Positions 16,307-24,076 of a stretch of DNA of 64,000 bases are shown here, piece by piece. The stretch lies in the NCBI RefSeq assembly GCF_025993685.1, contig NZ_DAJPEN010000001.1:2108001-2172000 (forward strand), given 5' to 3'. Positions within the stretch are counted from its first letter, which is position 1; the number at the start of each line of letters is the position of its first letter. The notes under the pieces were generated by a model. That model was given only the letters and a program-made list of their open reading frames with translations. It searched no databases and was not told where the DNA came from. The position numbers were made by a program, and so were the translations under genes. The stretch comes from Bacteroides mediterraneensis (GTDB taxonomy: Bacteria; Bacteroidota; Bacteroidia; Bacteroidales; Bacteroidaceae).

Positions 16307-17512
16307 ATGGAAAAAATAAGATACCGCCTTGTCTATAATCGAAAGAAACAACTCAACAAGCAAGGAACAGCTCTAGTACAAGTCGAAGCATCCCTCAATC
16401 AGCGTAAAATATACTTCAAAACAAACATTTACTTACGTCCGGAGCACTGGGACAAGCAGACAGCGCAGGTATGCAACCATCCGCAAGCTAACGACCTGAA
16501 CGCTATGTTGTTTGAGTATGTCCTTCACTTGCAGGCCATAGAATTGTCTTTCTGGAAGAGAGGAATCTCGCCCACACTGTCACTATTGAAGGACGCGATA
16601 AAGAAAGATACCCCTGTTTCTGTCACGTTCCCCGTCTTCGCCAAAGAATACGTAAAGCACTCAGACAGACGTCAAAGCACGAAAGACAACCTGATTACGA
16701 CGATTAATGTACTGCAAGAATTCAGACCTGGGCTTGACTTTAAAGACATCACATACACATTCCTGAAGGATTTTGAGGCATATTTACGGGAAAAGGGGAA
16801 TGGGGTTAATACCGTTGCTAAACATCTAAGACAACTCCGTACGTTGGTCAATGAGGCTATCAATCAGGGATACATTCACGCAGATGCTTACCCGTTCAGG
16901 AAATTCAAAATCAAGCAGGAGAAGGGCCGACACGAGTTCCTGACACCTGACGAGTTGCGTAAGCTGGAGAACCTGGAAGTGCATGACAAGAAGCTACGTC
17001 ACGTGCTTGATGCATTCCTATTCTGTTGCTACGTAGGGTTGCGCTTCTCCGACTTCTGCCAGCTGTCCCCGGAAAATTATATCAAGGTTAATGGTAAAAA
17101 GTGGCTGCATTTCAAGTCAATCAAAACCGGAATAGAACTACGGCTCCCGCTGCATCTTCTATTCGATGGAAAGGCATTGGCTATTCTGGACCGCTACAAC
17201 ATAGAAGAATTTGCCAGCCTTGGATGTAATTCGGATGTGAACAAATACCTCGCACAGATAGCCGGAATGGCACGTATAAAGAAGCACATAACCTACCACA
17301 CGGCCCGTCATACATGTGCGACCCTACTCATCCATCAAGGGGTTCCGATTACTACCGTGCAAAAGCTTTTAGGCCACACTTCGGTCAAAACGACTGAGAT
17401 TTATTCGGAGGTTCTTTCATCAACAATTCTTCGGGATTTGAAGGCTGTAAAAACACGAAAAAAAACAGCTCGATTTTCAACCAAATTTTGCGGCCCGGTA
17501 GAGTTTGGGTAG
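16307..17512 (+). CDS. tyrosine recombinase, probable shufflon invertase
   Basis: 401 residues. The catalytic set is complete: Arg246 in CYVGLRFSDF, Lys273, His331 and Arg334 in HTARHTCAT, His357 in LLGHTSVKTT, and nucleophile Tyr366. An N-terminal arm-binding region (to about residue 90) and a SAM-like core-binding domain (about 105-205) precede it. It lies 50 bp beyond the last shufflon site, inside the phage, while a second recombinase sits at the phage end by the tRNA. This position makes it the likely invertase of the fibre cassettes. The start at 16307 is close to the outer site and the gene could be read from the minus-facing spacer region; no clear promoter was seen. Role is inferred; the family is certain. 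Confidence 0.85.
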   Translation: MEKIRYRLVYNRKKQLNKQGTALVQVEASLNQRKIYFKTNIYLRPEHWDKQTAQVCNHPQANDLNAMLFEYVLHLQAIELSFWKRGISPTLSLLKDAIKKDTPVSVTFPVFAKEYVKHSDRRQSTKDNLITTINVLQEFRPGLDFKDITYTFLKDFEAYLREKGNGVNTVAKHLRQLRTLVNEAINQGYIHADAYPFRKFKIKQEKGRHEFLTPDELRKLENLEVHDKKLRHVLDAFLFCCYVGLRFSDFCQLSPENYIKVNGKKWLHFKSIKTGIELRLPLHLLFDGKALAILDRYNIEEFASLGCNSDVNKYLAQIAGMARIKKHITYHTARHTCATLLIHQGVPITTVQKLLGHTSVKTTEIYSEVLSSTILRDLKAVKTRKKTARFSTKFCGPVEFG

Positions 17513-17652
17513 ATTTCTTATACTCTACCCAGATTCTACTGACACGCCTTGTCATCCTTTTTGAAACCTTTTATTCTTTGTTCGTTTTTAACTTATTTTC
17601 CTTCGTTGGAAAAGGAAGGTAAATGAGTAGATTTGTGTGTGACTTATGAGAT

Positions 17653-17701
17653 AACGCCCATCAGCGTGTTCCATCCTGGGATGCGCTTGTGGGCGTTTTT
17701 G
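17653..17701 (+). terminator. intrinsic terminator after the recombinase
   Basis: AACGCCCA at 17653 pairs with TGGGCGTT across a long interrupted stem, followed by TTTTTG. It separates the invertase gene from the lysis genes. Confidence 0.75.
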
Positions 17702-17723
17702 TTTAATTTAAAATCATAGTAAA

Positions 17724-18128
17724 ATGAAAAGATTTGTATTCATGTGTGTCGCACTGTTGATGTGCGTAGTGAGTGTTTTTGCGGAAACTTCCGTTAGTGT
17801 AGAACCTTCCGTTCCGGAGTTCCTGACCGGATTTGGCAGTTTCACCGGACTTGTTACGGTCGTGGTTCCTGCCGTAGTAGGATTTATCGCTTCGAAGTTA
17901 TCCAATCCTATGAATAAGTGGGTTTCAATGTGGGTGACGGCGGTTGTCGGCGTAGTTGTTACCTTCTTTAGTTGGTGGATGAATCTCGGCTTTCCTCCGG
18001 CAGACGCAAGTATCTGGGTTGTGGTGATTGATGCGTTGTTCGTAGCCCTGGCATCGACTGGAATCGTGTCGGTTGTAACAAGCGAATGGCTGGCCAAGTT
18101 GTTCGGTGGTAAGGTAACTAAGGAATGA
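17724..18128 (+). CDS. holin-like small membrane protein
   Basis: 134 residues with a signal peptide or first membrane segment (residues 1-20, ending VSVFAE), then hydrophobic segments near 40-60, 70-88 and 95-120. It begins the lysis block, overlaps the next gene by 4 bp, and precedes a holin-family protein and an endolysin. It may be a holin, pinholin or antiholin; the sequence does not decide. Confidence 0.55.
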   Translation: MKRFVFMCVALLMCVVSVFAETSVSVEPSVPEFLTGFGSFTGLVTVVVPAVVGFIASKLSNPMNKWVSMWVTAVVGVVVTFFSWWMNLGFPPADASIWVVVIDALFVALASTGIVSVVTSEWLAKLFGGKVTKE

Positions 18129-18616
18129 TGCAGAACTTTATAACCGTCATAGCCCCGCATATTCTGGTTGCCGGGGCTTACTCCTTTGTAGGAGAGATAA
18201 GAAGCGTTGTCTTTGAGCTTCGCTGGATGCTGGTCTTCATTGTAGCCATGATTATAGCTGATTTTGTCCTGGGTATCATTGACAGCGTGGTCAAACGAGG
18301 TGAAGATTTCAGGTTTAGCAGGGCTGGACGCCGGACGATGTGTAAGTTCATCGAATATAATTCGTATCTGGTGCTGGGATTCGGTTTTGGTGTTGCTATT
18401 CTCCAGCCTGTAGGTATTTGTTCCTATACGGTATCGTCAATGTGCGGACTTGGAATAGCTATTGTATTTGAATTTGACTCAATCATGGAACATGTATGTG
18501 AAATTCATGGAATCAAGAACAAGGTTTCCATTAAGCGGCTGCTGGTCGGCTATATCAAGAAGAAGTACGCGGCAGCAGGAGAAATCATTGAAGAAGTGAC
18601 TAAGGAGAAGAAATAA
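18125..18616 (+). CDS. phage holin family protein
   Basis: 163 residues. Hydrophobic segments near 35-55 (LRWMLVFIVAMIIADFVLG), 75-98 and 100-125 with a basic C-terminus (VGYIKKKYAAAGEII) fit the phage holin 4 family (toxin-secretion/lysis holins). Holins make the inner-membrane lesions that release endolysin. It is coupled by a 4-bp overlap to the small membrane protein before it and lies 87 bp before the amidase. Confidence 0.7.
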   Translation: MMQNFITVIAPHILVAGAYSFVGEIRSVVFELRWMLVFIVAMIIADFVLGIIDSVVKRGEDFRFSRAGRRTMCKFIEYNSYLVLGFGFGVAILQPVGICSYTVSSMCGLGIAIVFEFDSIMEHVCEIHGIKNKVSIKRLLVGYIKKKYAAAGEIIEEVTKEKK

Positions 18617-18620
18617 AAAA

Positions 18621-18638
18621 GGAGTGCCACCGCACTCC
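18621..18638. terminator. hairpin after the holin gene
   Basis: GGAGTGC and GCACTCC pair around CACC. On the plus strand it is preceded by AAAAAA rather than followed by T, so it resembles a terminator for minus-strand transcription or a processing hairpin. Confidence 0.4.
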
Positions 18639-18703
18639 ATAACACGTTTATTAACCATCTTACCTCACGGTAGGACTTTCACAAATATAGAAATTGAAAT
18701 GAT

Positions 18704-19195
18704 ATGAACAAAATAGATTCGATTGTTATTCATTGCTCGGCCACGAAAGCCGTGCAGGATATCGGTAAAAAAGAGATTAATCAGATGCATGTAGCTCGTG
18801 GTTTCCAATGTATTGGGTATAACTACGTCATCCGTCTTGATGGCACGGTGGAAGTTGGCCGGAGTCTGACAATAGACGGGGCGCACTGTAACAGCAAAGG
18901 CTTCAGCGGGGTAAGCTACAATAAACACAGCATCGGTATCTGCTATGTGGGAGGGTTGGATGTAAACGGTAAGGCAGCCGACACCCGAACCCCAGCCCAG
19001 AAGAAAGCGTTGGCCAAACTGATTAAAGAGTTGTGCTCAAAGTACCAGATTGTAGAGATTCTTGGCCATCGTGACACATCGCCAGACTTGGACGGCGACG
19101 GAATAGTGGAACCGGAAGAATGGACGAAGATGTGCCCTTGCTTCGATGTGCGTGCAGAATATCCTTTTATCCCTGAAATTGTTGTGAAGCCATGA
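18704..19195 (+). CDS. phage endolysin, N-acetylmuramoyl-L-alanine amidase
   Basis: 163 residues, an amidase_2 domain protein that cleaves the lactyl-alanine bond of peptidoglycan. Zinc ligands are visible at His10 (IVIHCSATK), His122 (LGHRDTSPD) and Cys146 (CPCFDV), matching the T7 lysozyme pattern, and Tyr40 lies in CIGYNYVIR. No signal peptide, so it needs the holin. It overlaps the next start by 4 bp. Assignment is firm. Confidence 0.9.
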   Translation: MNKIDSIVIHCSATKAVQDIGKKEINQMHVARGFQCIGYNYVIRLDGTVEVGRSLTIDGAHCNSKGFSGVSYNKHSIGICYVGGLDVNGKAADTRTPAQKKALAKLIKELCSKYQIVEILGHRDTSPDLDGDGIVEPEEWTKMCPCFDVRAEYPFIPEIVVKP

Positions 19196-19692
19196 AACTC
19201 TATAATTACATAATAGACAAGGTGGGTCGGTTCATCATGCTGGCTCCCTTCATGTGCTTGCTTGTTTTCTTTTCGTGCCGGACAAAGTACGTACCCGTAG
19301 AGAGTAAGGCCGACAGCGTTGTCGTGGAGAAGCTGGTGGAAGTCCAGCTACCGCCTGATAGTGCAACCATCCGGGCGCTTCTGGAGTGTGACGAAAACGG
19401 GAAGGTGGTACTGGCTTGGCTGGACATTGCAAACAGCAGGAACGCACAGGCACATCTTACAATCGACAGTTTGGGCAACCTGCTGGCGAAGATGAAGACA
19501 CAGCAGGATACGGTCTACCTGCCATCAAAGAAGATTACGGTAACCAAGGAAGTGAAAGTACCGTACTCGGTAGAAAAGGAGCTGACCAGGTGGCAGAAAT
19601 TATGTATCAATGTCGGAGGATGGGCAATCGGAATAGTAATAATCACGATACTTGTAGTTGCATGGAGAATGGTGTATAAATTAAAGAAATAG
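19192..19692 (+). CDS. candidate one-piece spanin (u-spanin)
   Basis: 166 residues. It has an N-terminal hydrophobic segment ending in a lipobox-like FFSC (Cys29), then a periplasm-facing region of about 100 residues rich in charged and coiled residues, and a C-terminal membrane segment (about 140-160) with a basic tail. That topology, outer-membrane lipid anchor plus inner-membrane helix, is the definition of a unimolecular spanin such as T1 gp11. It overlaps the endolysin by 4 bp at the spanin position. No homologue was recognised; the role is inferred from topology and order. The lipobox is loose. Confidence 0.55.
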   Translation: MKLYNYIIDKVGRFIMLAPFMCLLVFFSCRTKYVPVESKADSVVVEKLVEVQLPPDSATIRALLECDENGKVVLAWLDIANSRNAQAHLTIDSLGNLLAKMKTQQDTVYLPSKKITVTKEVKVPYSVEKELTRWQKLCINVGGWAIGIVIITILVVAWRMVYKLKK

Positions 19693-19751
19693 AAGGAGGT
19701 GTAATATGAAGTAAGCTTTTTCTACTTTTTTGAAACGGAAAAGCAGCAGTA

Positions 19752-19778
19752 CCCCGGCAAGTGTGTCGGGGATTTTTT
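19752..19778 (+). terminator. intrinsic terminator of the phage lysis operon
   Basis: CCCCGGC and GTCGGGG form a stem followed by ATTTTTT. It isolates the late operon from the RES-domain gene that follows. Confidence 0.85.
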
Positions 19779-19822
19779 GTAGTATAGTATTGATTTTCCA
19801 AACAATTCTGCGTTAGATTTTT

Positions 19823-19830
19823 TACATTTG
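19823..19830 (+). promoter_or_regulatory. promoter -7 element of the RES-domain gene
   Basis: TACATTTG matches TAnnTTTG and lies 24 bp before the start of the next gene. The -33 region is weak. It indicates transcription independent of the phage late operon. Confidence 0.6.
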
Positions 19831-19853
19831 CTTATAATTTAAATCTGAGAGTT

Positions 19854-20813
19854 ATGAGCCTAAATGAAATTTATAAAGACATTCTGTGTCTGTTCAATAG
19901 AAATAAACATGATGATTATATTGCAAATTTGTCACATTTATATGAAAGATTTTATGAGTTATTGAAAAAAGAGAATGAGGAATTAGCAAGGGATGTACTT
20001 TATAGTACTACGACAATTTTATCATTTATAAATGGAGAAAAAAACGGAAGCGAACTTTTGATTGAAAATGTAAATTTTCCAAGTCTTATAATTCAGTACA
20101 AAGAAGTTTTCTATAGAGCAAGATCAGTGACGTCAGAAGTCAAAGAAAGGGATTTTAATGCTCAATGTATGTTTCATATACCATTAATGTCTAAAAAAAT
20201 GAACTCAGGAAGATTTGACAGAGAAGGTATGATACGTCTTTATCTATCAAAGTCTTGTTTTAGTTGTTTCTGTGAAGTTACTCCAGTGGAAGGTGAAGAC
20301 CTGATGATTTCTTTATTTAAATTTATTCATACAGAACCTTTACAGATAATTGATTTTAGATTAAAATCTGAATTTGATTTTAATGAATTGAGATTAAAAG
20401 AAAAGAGGAATTATTTACTTTGTCTACCATACATTTTAGCATGTATGTTTATAAAAAACGGTTCCTTGGAATACATATTTCCACAGTACGTTATGTCGGT
20501 CTTGGATTATATGGATGAAAAATTACAGAAAAAATATGATGGAAATAAAAATAAGGTTTTCACTCCTTATATAGGATTGTCTTATACATCTGTACATTTT
20601 GATAATGAGTTTATTAGAAGAGAGAATAAAGATTGTCTATATGATAATTATGTATTTTTAGCTAAGCATGGAAAGAAAAATATAGGAACAAGCAAGTTGT
20701 TAAGTGACATGTTTGTCGTAACTAATCCATTAAGATGTCAATGGAGACAAAAAAGTGATTATAAAAGAATAGAGGATTCACTTAATGGTATGGAATGCTA
20801 TCAGATAGAATAA
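19854..20813 (+). CDS. RES-domain-like protein, phage accessory gene
   Basis: 319 residues, AT-rich relative to its neighbours. Residues 86-145 match the RES pattern: FYRAR (Arg88, Arg90), then MFHIP, SGRFDREG (Arg120), LYLS (Tyr130) and a Glu at 141 after a Cys-rich stretch. RES proteins have an ADP-ribosyltransferase-like fold, and toxins such as MbcT degrade NAD+. No Xre/antitoxin partner is adjacent. It has its own promoter and terminator between the lysis genes and the integrase, the usual place of lysogenic conversion genes. It may act in host or phage defence. The domain is inferred from motif spacing by eye; activity is unknown. Confidence 0.55.
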   Translation: MSLNEIYKDILCLFNRNKHDDYIANLSHLYERFYELLKKENEELARDVLYSTTTILSFINGEKNGSELLIENVNFPSLIIQYKEVFYRARSVTSEVKERDFNAQCMFHIPLMSKKMNSGRFDREGMIRLYLSKSCFSCFCEVTPVEGEDLMISLFKFIHTEPLQIIDFRLKSEFDFNELRLKEKRNYLLCLPYILACMFIKNGSLEYIFPQYVMSVLDYMDEKLQKKYDGNKNKVFTPYIGLSYTSVHFDNEFIRRENKDCLYDNYVFLAKHGKKNIGTSKLLSDMFVVTNPLRCQWRQKSDYKRIEDSLNGMECYQIE

Positions 20814-20858
20814 ATTTCTTAATTTCGCGACGTAGAAGCTCGTCTTATTTTAGGCGAC

Positions 20859-20895
20859 AAGCCCCGACCAGATTAATATCCAGAAGGGGCTTTTC
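20859..20895. terminator. terminator between the RES gene and integrase
   Basis: AAGCCCC pairs with GGGGCTT, followed by TTCC on the plus strand. It lies between two convergent genes and may serve both. Confidence 0.6.
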
Positions 20896-20897
20896 CA

Positions 20898-22133
20898 TTA
20901 TCCTCTCATCATCATAATATCAGACCGGAGTTCAATATATTGCTTGTATTTTTCCGGATTGTTCACGTAATCAATCACCCGCGAAATGGCCATATCCGCC
21001 TGTTTTTGCCGGACTTTGGTGTAGTACCGGATAACCCCCTTTGATTTGTCTGAGTGCCCTAAGCAGTAGTCTATTATCCCGTCAGGAATGCCTATTTCAG
21101 AGGCGTACTGGGCGAAAGACTTGCGGGCCGAATAAAATGTAACACGTTCATCAATATTCAATTCCTCAGCCAAATCTCCAAGAGAATACGTAACATACTG
21201 AGAAAAGTTGTGATATGTGAATTTATACCCAAAGTCGAGCTTTCCCGTCCTTTTATCCATCCATCTGCATATTATCTCTCTTGCCTGAGATGGAATTGTT
21301 AATGCAACCACGTTATCCGACTGCATTCTTCCTTTAGTCTTTGAGCGTGAATATTCCAATACGTCTTTTCTAAAGTCTGTTTGCATAATGTCTATAAGAT
21401 TCATTCCTCCCAGATAAAAGGAAAGGCAAAAAAGGTCACGTGCCATAATCAACTTTCTCTTTTCTGGTGAAGATTCACGAATCTTGTTAAAATTCTGTAC
21501 CGTCAAATCAAGTTTCCTGATTGGAGCCGCAGATATTCGCGTGGTCACGAAAGGATGTATGTCATAAGATATGTTCCACTCTCTTATCGCTCTGTTGATT
21601 ACTGACTTCATCTGAGCAAGCATTGTGTTTACTGTAGCTTCGGTCACTTTCCGCTTCCGTATGAATGCCGCAAAATTCTGGACTAATGACGGGGTTAAGT
21701 CTGAGAGAAGTATGTCCCCCCTTGCAAAGTCCCGAAAATACCTCCCCACCCTTTCAATAGACAATGCGTATGAATCTCTTCCCTCAGATTTAAGATAATC
21801 AACAAAACTTCCACATGCCGATGAAAAAGTTCGTTCTTCGGAAAGATTGTCAGTAGATATGATTTCTTTAATTTGACGGCAGGAATAAAGTTCAAGATGT
21901 TTTATTGAGTCCAGTTTCTCTTGAAGGTCATCAAGGATGTTCCTAAGTTTCCGGTTTATCGCAGATGCCTCTGGATGCTTCACGACCTGACCGTTCTTAA
22001 ACTGATTCTCTGAAATAATGAATCGTGTGACGATATATGTTGTTTCATGCTTGTGTCGGAGTGCAATTCTTATCTTATGCCTTCCGTCCTTTAATACTTT
22101 TGCCTTGAAAATGGTAAGTGATAGAGTTGCCAT
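20898..22133 (-). CDS. phage integrase, tyrosine recombinase family
   Basis: 411 residues from the ATG at 22133 (MATLSLTIFKAKVLK); the longer frame to 22172 adds only an unlikely leader. It has the Bacteroides arm-type N-terminus, a core-binding domain (about 95-185) and a catalytic domain ending in YSARKSFA, CLGHSDKSKG and IRYYTK (Tyr nucleophile). The usual first Arg is missing: the box reads YLGGMNLIDI. The same loss is known in IntDOT of CTnDOT. It lies 142 bp from the 3' end of a tRNA-Thr gene, facing it, so it is the probable phage integrase. Integration into the tRNA is inferred; the other att site is outside the window. Confidence 0.85.
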   Translation of the reverse strand: MATLSLTIFKAKVLKDGRHKIRIALRHKHETTYIVTRFIISENQFKNGQVVKHPEASAINRKLRNILDDLQEKLDSIKHLELYSCRQIKEIISTDNLSEERTFSSACGSFVDYLKSEGRDSYALSIERVGRYFRDFARGDILLSDLTPSLVQNFAAFIRKRKVTEATVNTMLAQMKSVINRAIREWNISYDIHPFVTTRISAAPIRKLDLTVQNFNKIRESSPEKRKLIMARDLFCLSFYLGGMNLIDIMQTDFRKDVLEYSRSKTKGRMQSDNVVALTIPSQAREIICRWMDKRTGKLDFGYKFTYHNFSQYVTYSLGDLAEELNIDERVTFYSARKSFAQYASEIGIPDGIIDYCLGHSDKSKGVIRYYTKVRQKQADMAISRVIDYVNNPEKYKQYIELRSDIMMMRG

Positions 22134-22275
22134 AATGATTAAAAAATTTAAGGATACTCCAGGGATACTCACAGAATTGTAAATTTACAATCCAAATCCT
22201 TTTTTTTAATCATCGTAATAAGCTGTAGAAAATAGAAAAACCGCCTAATTTACAGTGTAATAAGCGGTTCTAAAT

Positions 22276-22351
22276 TGGAGCCGAAAGCGGGACTCGAACC
22301 CGCGACTTACTCATTACGAATGAGTTACTCTACCAACTGAGTTATTTCGGC
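22276..22351 (-). tRNA. tRNA-Thr(CGT), probable attachment site
   Basis: The minus strand folds as a complete tRNA: acceptor GCCGAAA with TTTCGGC, anticodon loop TTCGTAA giving CGT, T-arm GGTTCGAGTCC and an encoded CCA end at 22276. The integrase lies against its 3' end. The -7 element TAATTTTG (minus strand, 22376-22383) and TTTG at 22403-22406, 19 nt apart, form its promoter. Confidence 0.92.
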
Positions 22352-22375
22352 AACGTGTCTCGTTGAAAACGGTTG

Positions 22376-22406
22376 CAAAATTACTGTTTTCCTGAAACCT
22401 GCCAAA
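22376..22406 (-). promoter_or_regulatory. promoter of tRNA-Thr
   Basis: The minus strand reads TTTG (22406-22403), 19 nt, TAATTTTG (22383-22376). Both elements match the Bacteroides primary sigma consensus. Confidence 0.75.
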
Positions 22407-22695
22407 CAAAAATGAGTTTTTTTTCAAGAAAACTGCATTTTTTCTATCCACATCCCCCGTCTCACGACCCACAGAGAAGATTTGGTACCTAAATCTTGCA
22501 CCATTTACCCCATAATTACTGAGATATAATTCAACGGTTTTCCACTTATACCCGCAAAAGGAAACAACGTCTGAAAGAATTGCTGCTTTCTATCATGCAA
22601 ACAAAAAGACAAACAAGGACGGAGAAAAGAAATGAAGAGACGAAAAAGAAATATTTTTGTAAAAACTTTCGATAATCACCCTTTCATTTGAATAG
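22407..22695. other. intergenic region without recognised gene
   Basis: No credible coding frame or RNA fold. It contains an imperfect 19-bp palindrome around AGATTTGGTACC at about 22475. This is host sequence between tRNA-Thr and the carA promoter. Confidence 0.4.
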
Positions 22696-22710
22696 AAATG
22701 TGTATATTTG
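22682..22710 (+). promoter_or_regulatory. promoter of the carA leader
   Basis: TATATTTG at 22703-22710 matches TAnnTTTG, with a weak TTTC at 22682-22685 and 17 nt between. It gives a leader of roughly 260 nt before carA. Confidence 0.6.
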
Positions 22711-22880
22711 CACTCCGAATTATGACGTGACAAAAGAGTTTAATGGATTACTGGTTAAGACATAGAAAGAATACACACATATTCGGAATTCCGGCGGACT
22801 GGATGAATGCCGGAAGCCATTCTCTTTTTCCCTCATGTCATTTTTTCCCTGAATATTTGAGTTTCCCTTTATTATTTACA

Positions 22881-22916
22881 CCCGGAATTGCTTTTCGGCA
22901 AATCCGGGCGTTTTTT
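22881..22916 (+). terminator. intrinsic terminator in the carA leader (attenuator)
   Basis: CCCGGA at 22881 and TCCGGG ending at 22909 form a GC-rich stem with the inner pairs TTGC/GGCAA, followed by CGTTTTTTC. It lies 62 bp before carA and downstream of the only visible promoter. Read-through must be needed for carAB expression. A GC-rich hairpin at about 22790-22812 upstream could be part of an antiterminator, which I cannot resolve. Confidence 0.75.
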
Positions 22917-22977
22917 CGTATATACGAACGCAAAAGAATAATAATACAAGATATATAAGACTATTTGTAATAAGGTA

Positions 22978-24054
22978 ATGAGAAATGTAACATTGATCCT
23001 CGACGACGGGAGCCGCTTTCACGGCAAGTCGTTCGGCTATGAGAAACCGGTAGCCGGTGAAGTGGTGTTCAACACGGCAATGACCGGATACCCTGAAAGC
23101 TTGACCGACCCTTCGTATGCCGGTCAGTTGATGACACTGACTTATCCACTGGTCGGTAACTACGGCGTGCCTCCGTTCACGTTCGAAGCAAACGGACTGC
23201 CCACTTTCATGGAAAGTGAAAAAATCCATGCCGAAGCGATTATCGTGAGCGACTACAGCGAAAAGTATTCCCACTGGAATGCAGTAGAAAGCCTGGCCGA
23301 CTGGCTGAAGCGTGAACAGATTCCGGGCATCACGGGCATCGACACACGCGAACTGACCAAGATGCTGCGTGAACACGGTGTGATGATGGGAAAAATCGTG
23401 TTCGACGATGAACCGGACAACATCCCGGAGGCTACTTACGCCGGCGTGAACTACGTGGACAAGGTTTCCTGCAAGGAAATCATCCGCTACAACGAAGGCG
23501 AAGGCAAGAAAAAAGTAGTGCTCGTGGACTGTGGCGTGAAATCAAACATTATCCGTTGCCTGCTCAAGCGCGACGTGGAAGTTATCCGCGTGCCTTGGGA
23601 CTATGATTTCAATTCCTTGCAATTCGACGGCCTGTTTATCTCCAACGGTCCGGGCGACCCGGACACATGCGATGCGGCCGTACAGAATATCCGCAAAGCC
23701 ATGCAGAACGAAAAACTTCCTATCTTCGGTATCTGTATGGGTAACCAGCTGCTTTCAAAAGCTGGTGGAGCTAAAATCTACAAGCTGAAATACGGACACC
23801 GCAGCCACAACCAACCGGTACGTCTGGTGGGCACTGACAAATGCTTCATCACTTCTCAGAACCACGGCTACGCAGTGGACAACAACACGCTAGGAGCCGA
23901 CTGGGAACCGCTCTTCATCAACATGAACGACGGCTCCAACGAAGGTATCCGCCACAAGAAGAATCCTTGGTTCTCGGCACAGTTCCACCCCGAAGCTGCC
24001 AGCGGTCCGACCGATACAGAGTTCCTGTTCGACGAGTTTGTAAAGTTGCTGTAA
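22978..24054 (+). CDS. carA: carbamoyl-phosphate synthase small subunit
   Basis: 358 residues, full length for the glutamine-hydrolysing subunit. It releases ammonia from glutamine for CarB in pyrimidine and arginine synthesis. The N-terminal domain (1-170) and class I amidotransferase domain (about 178-358) are both present. The catalytic triad is Cys253 (GICMGNQ), His337 and Glu339 (FHPEA). The oxyanion-region ISNGPGDP is intact. It is separated from carB by a GIY-YIG gene, an unusual arrangement. A leader with an intrinsic terminator precedes it. Confidence 0.97.
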   Translation: MRNVTLILDDGSRFHGKSFGYEKPVAGEVVFNTAMTGYPESLTDPSYAGQLMTLTYPLVGNYGVPPFTFEANGLPTFMESEKIHAEAIIVSDYSEKYSHWNAVESLADWLKREQIPGITGIDTRELTKMLREHGVMMGKIVFDDEPDNIPEATYAGVNYVDKVSCKEIIRYNEGEGKKKVVLVDCGVKSNIIRCLLKRDVEVIRVPWDYDFNSLQFDGLFISNGPGDPDTCDAAVQNIRKAMQNEKLPIFGICMGNQLLSKAGGAKIYKLKYGHRSHNQPVRLVGTDKCFITSQNHGYAVDNNTLGADWEPLFINMNDGSNEGIRHKKNPWFSAQFHPEAASGPTDTEFLFDEFVKLL

Positions 24055-24076
24055 GTAATAACCTAATATAAACACC

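Noticed and set aside
22743..22958. 71-residue frame before carA as a gene
   Set aside because: It runs through the leader terminator and has no family; at most its first codons act as a leader peptide.
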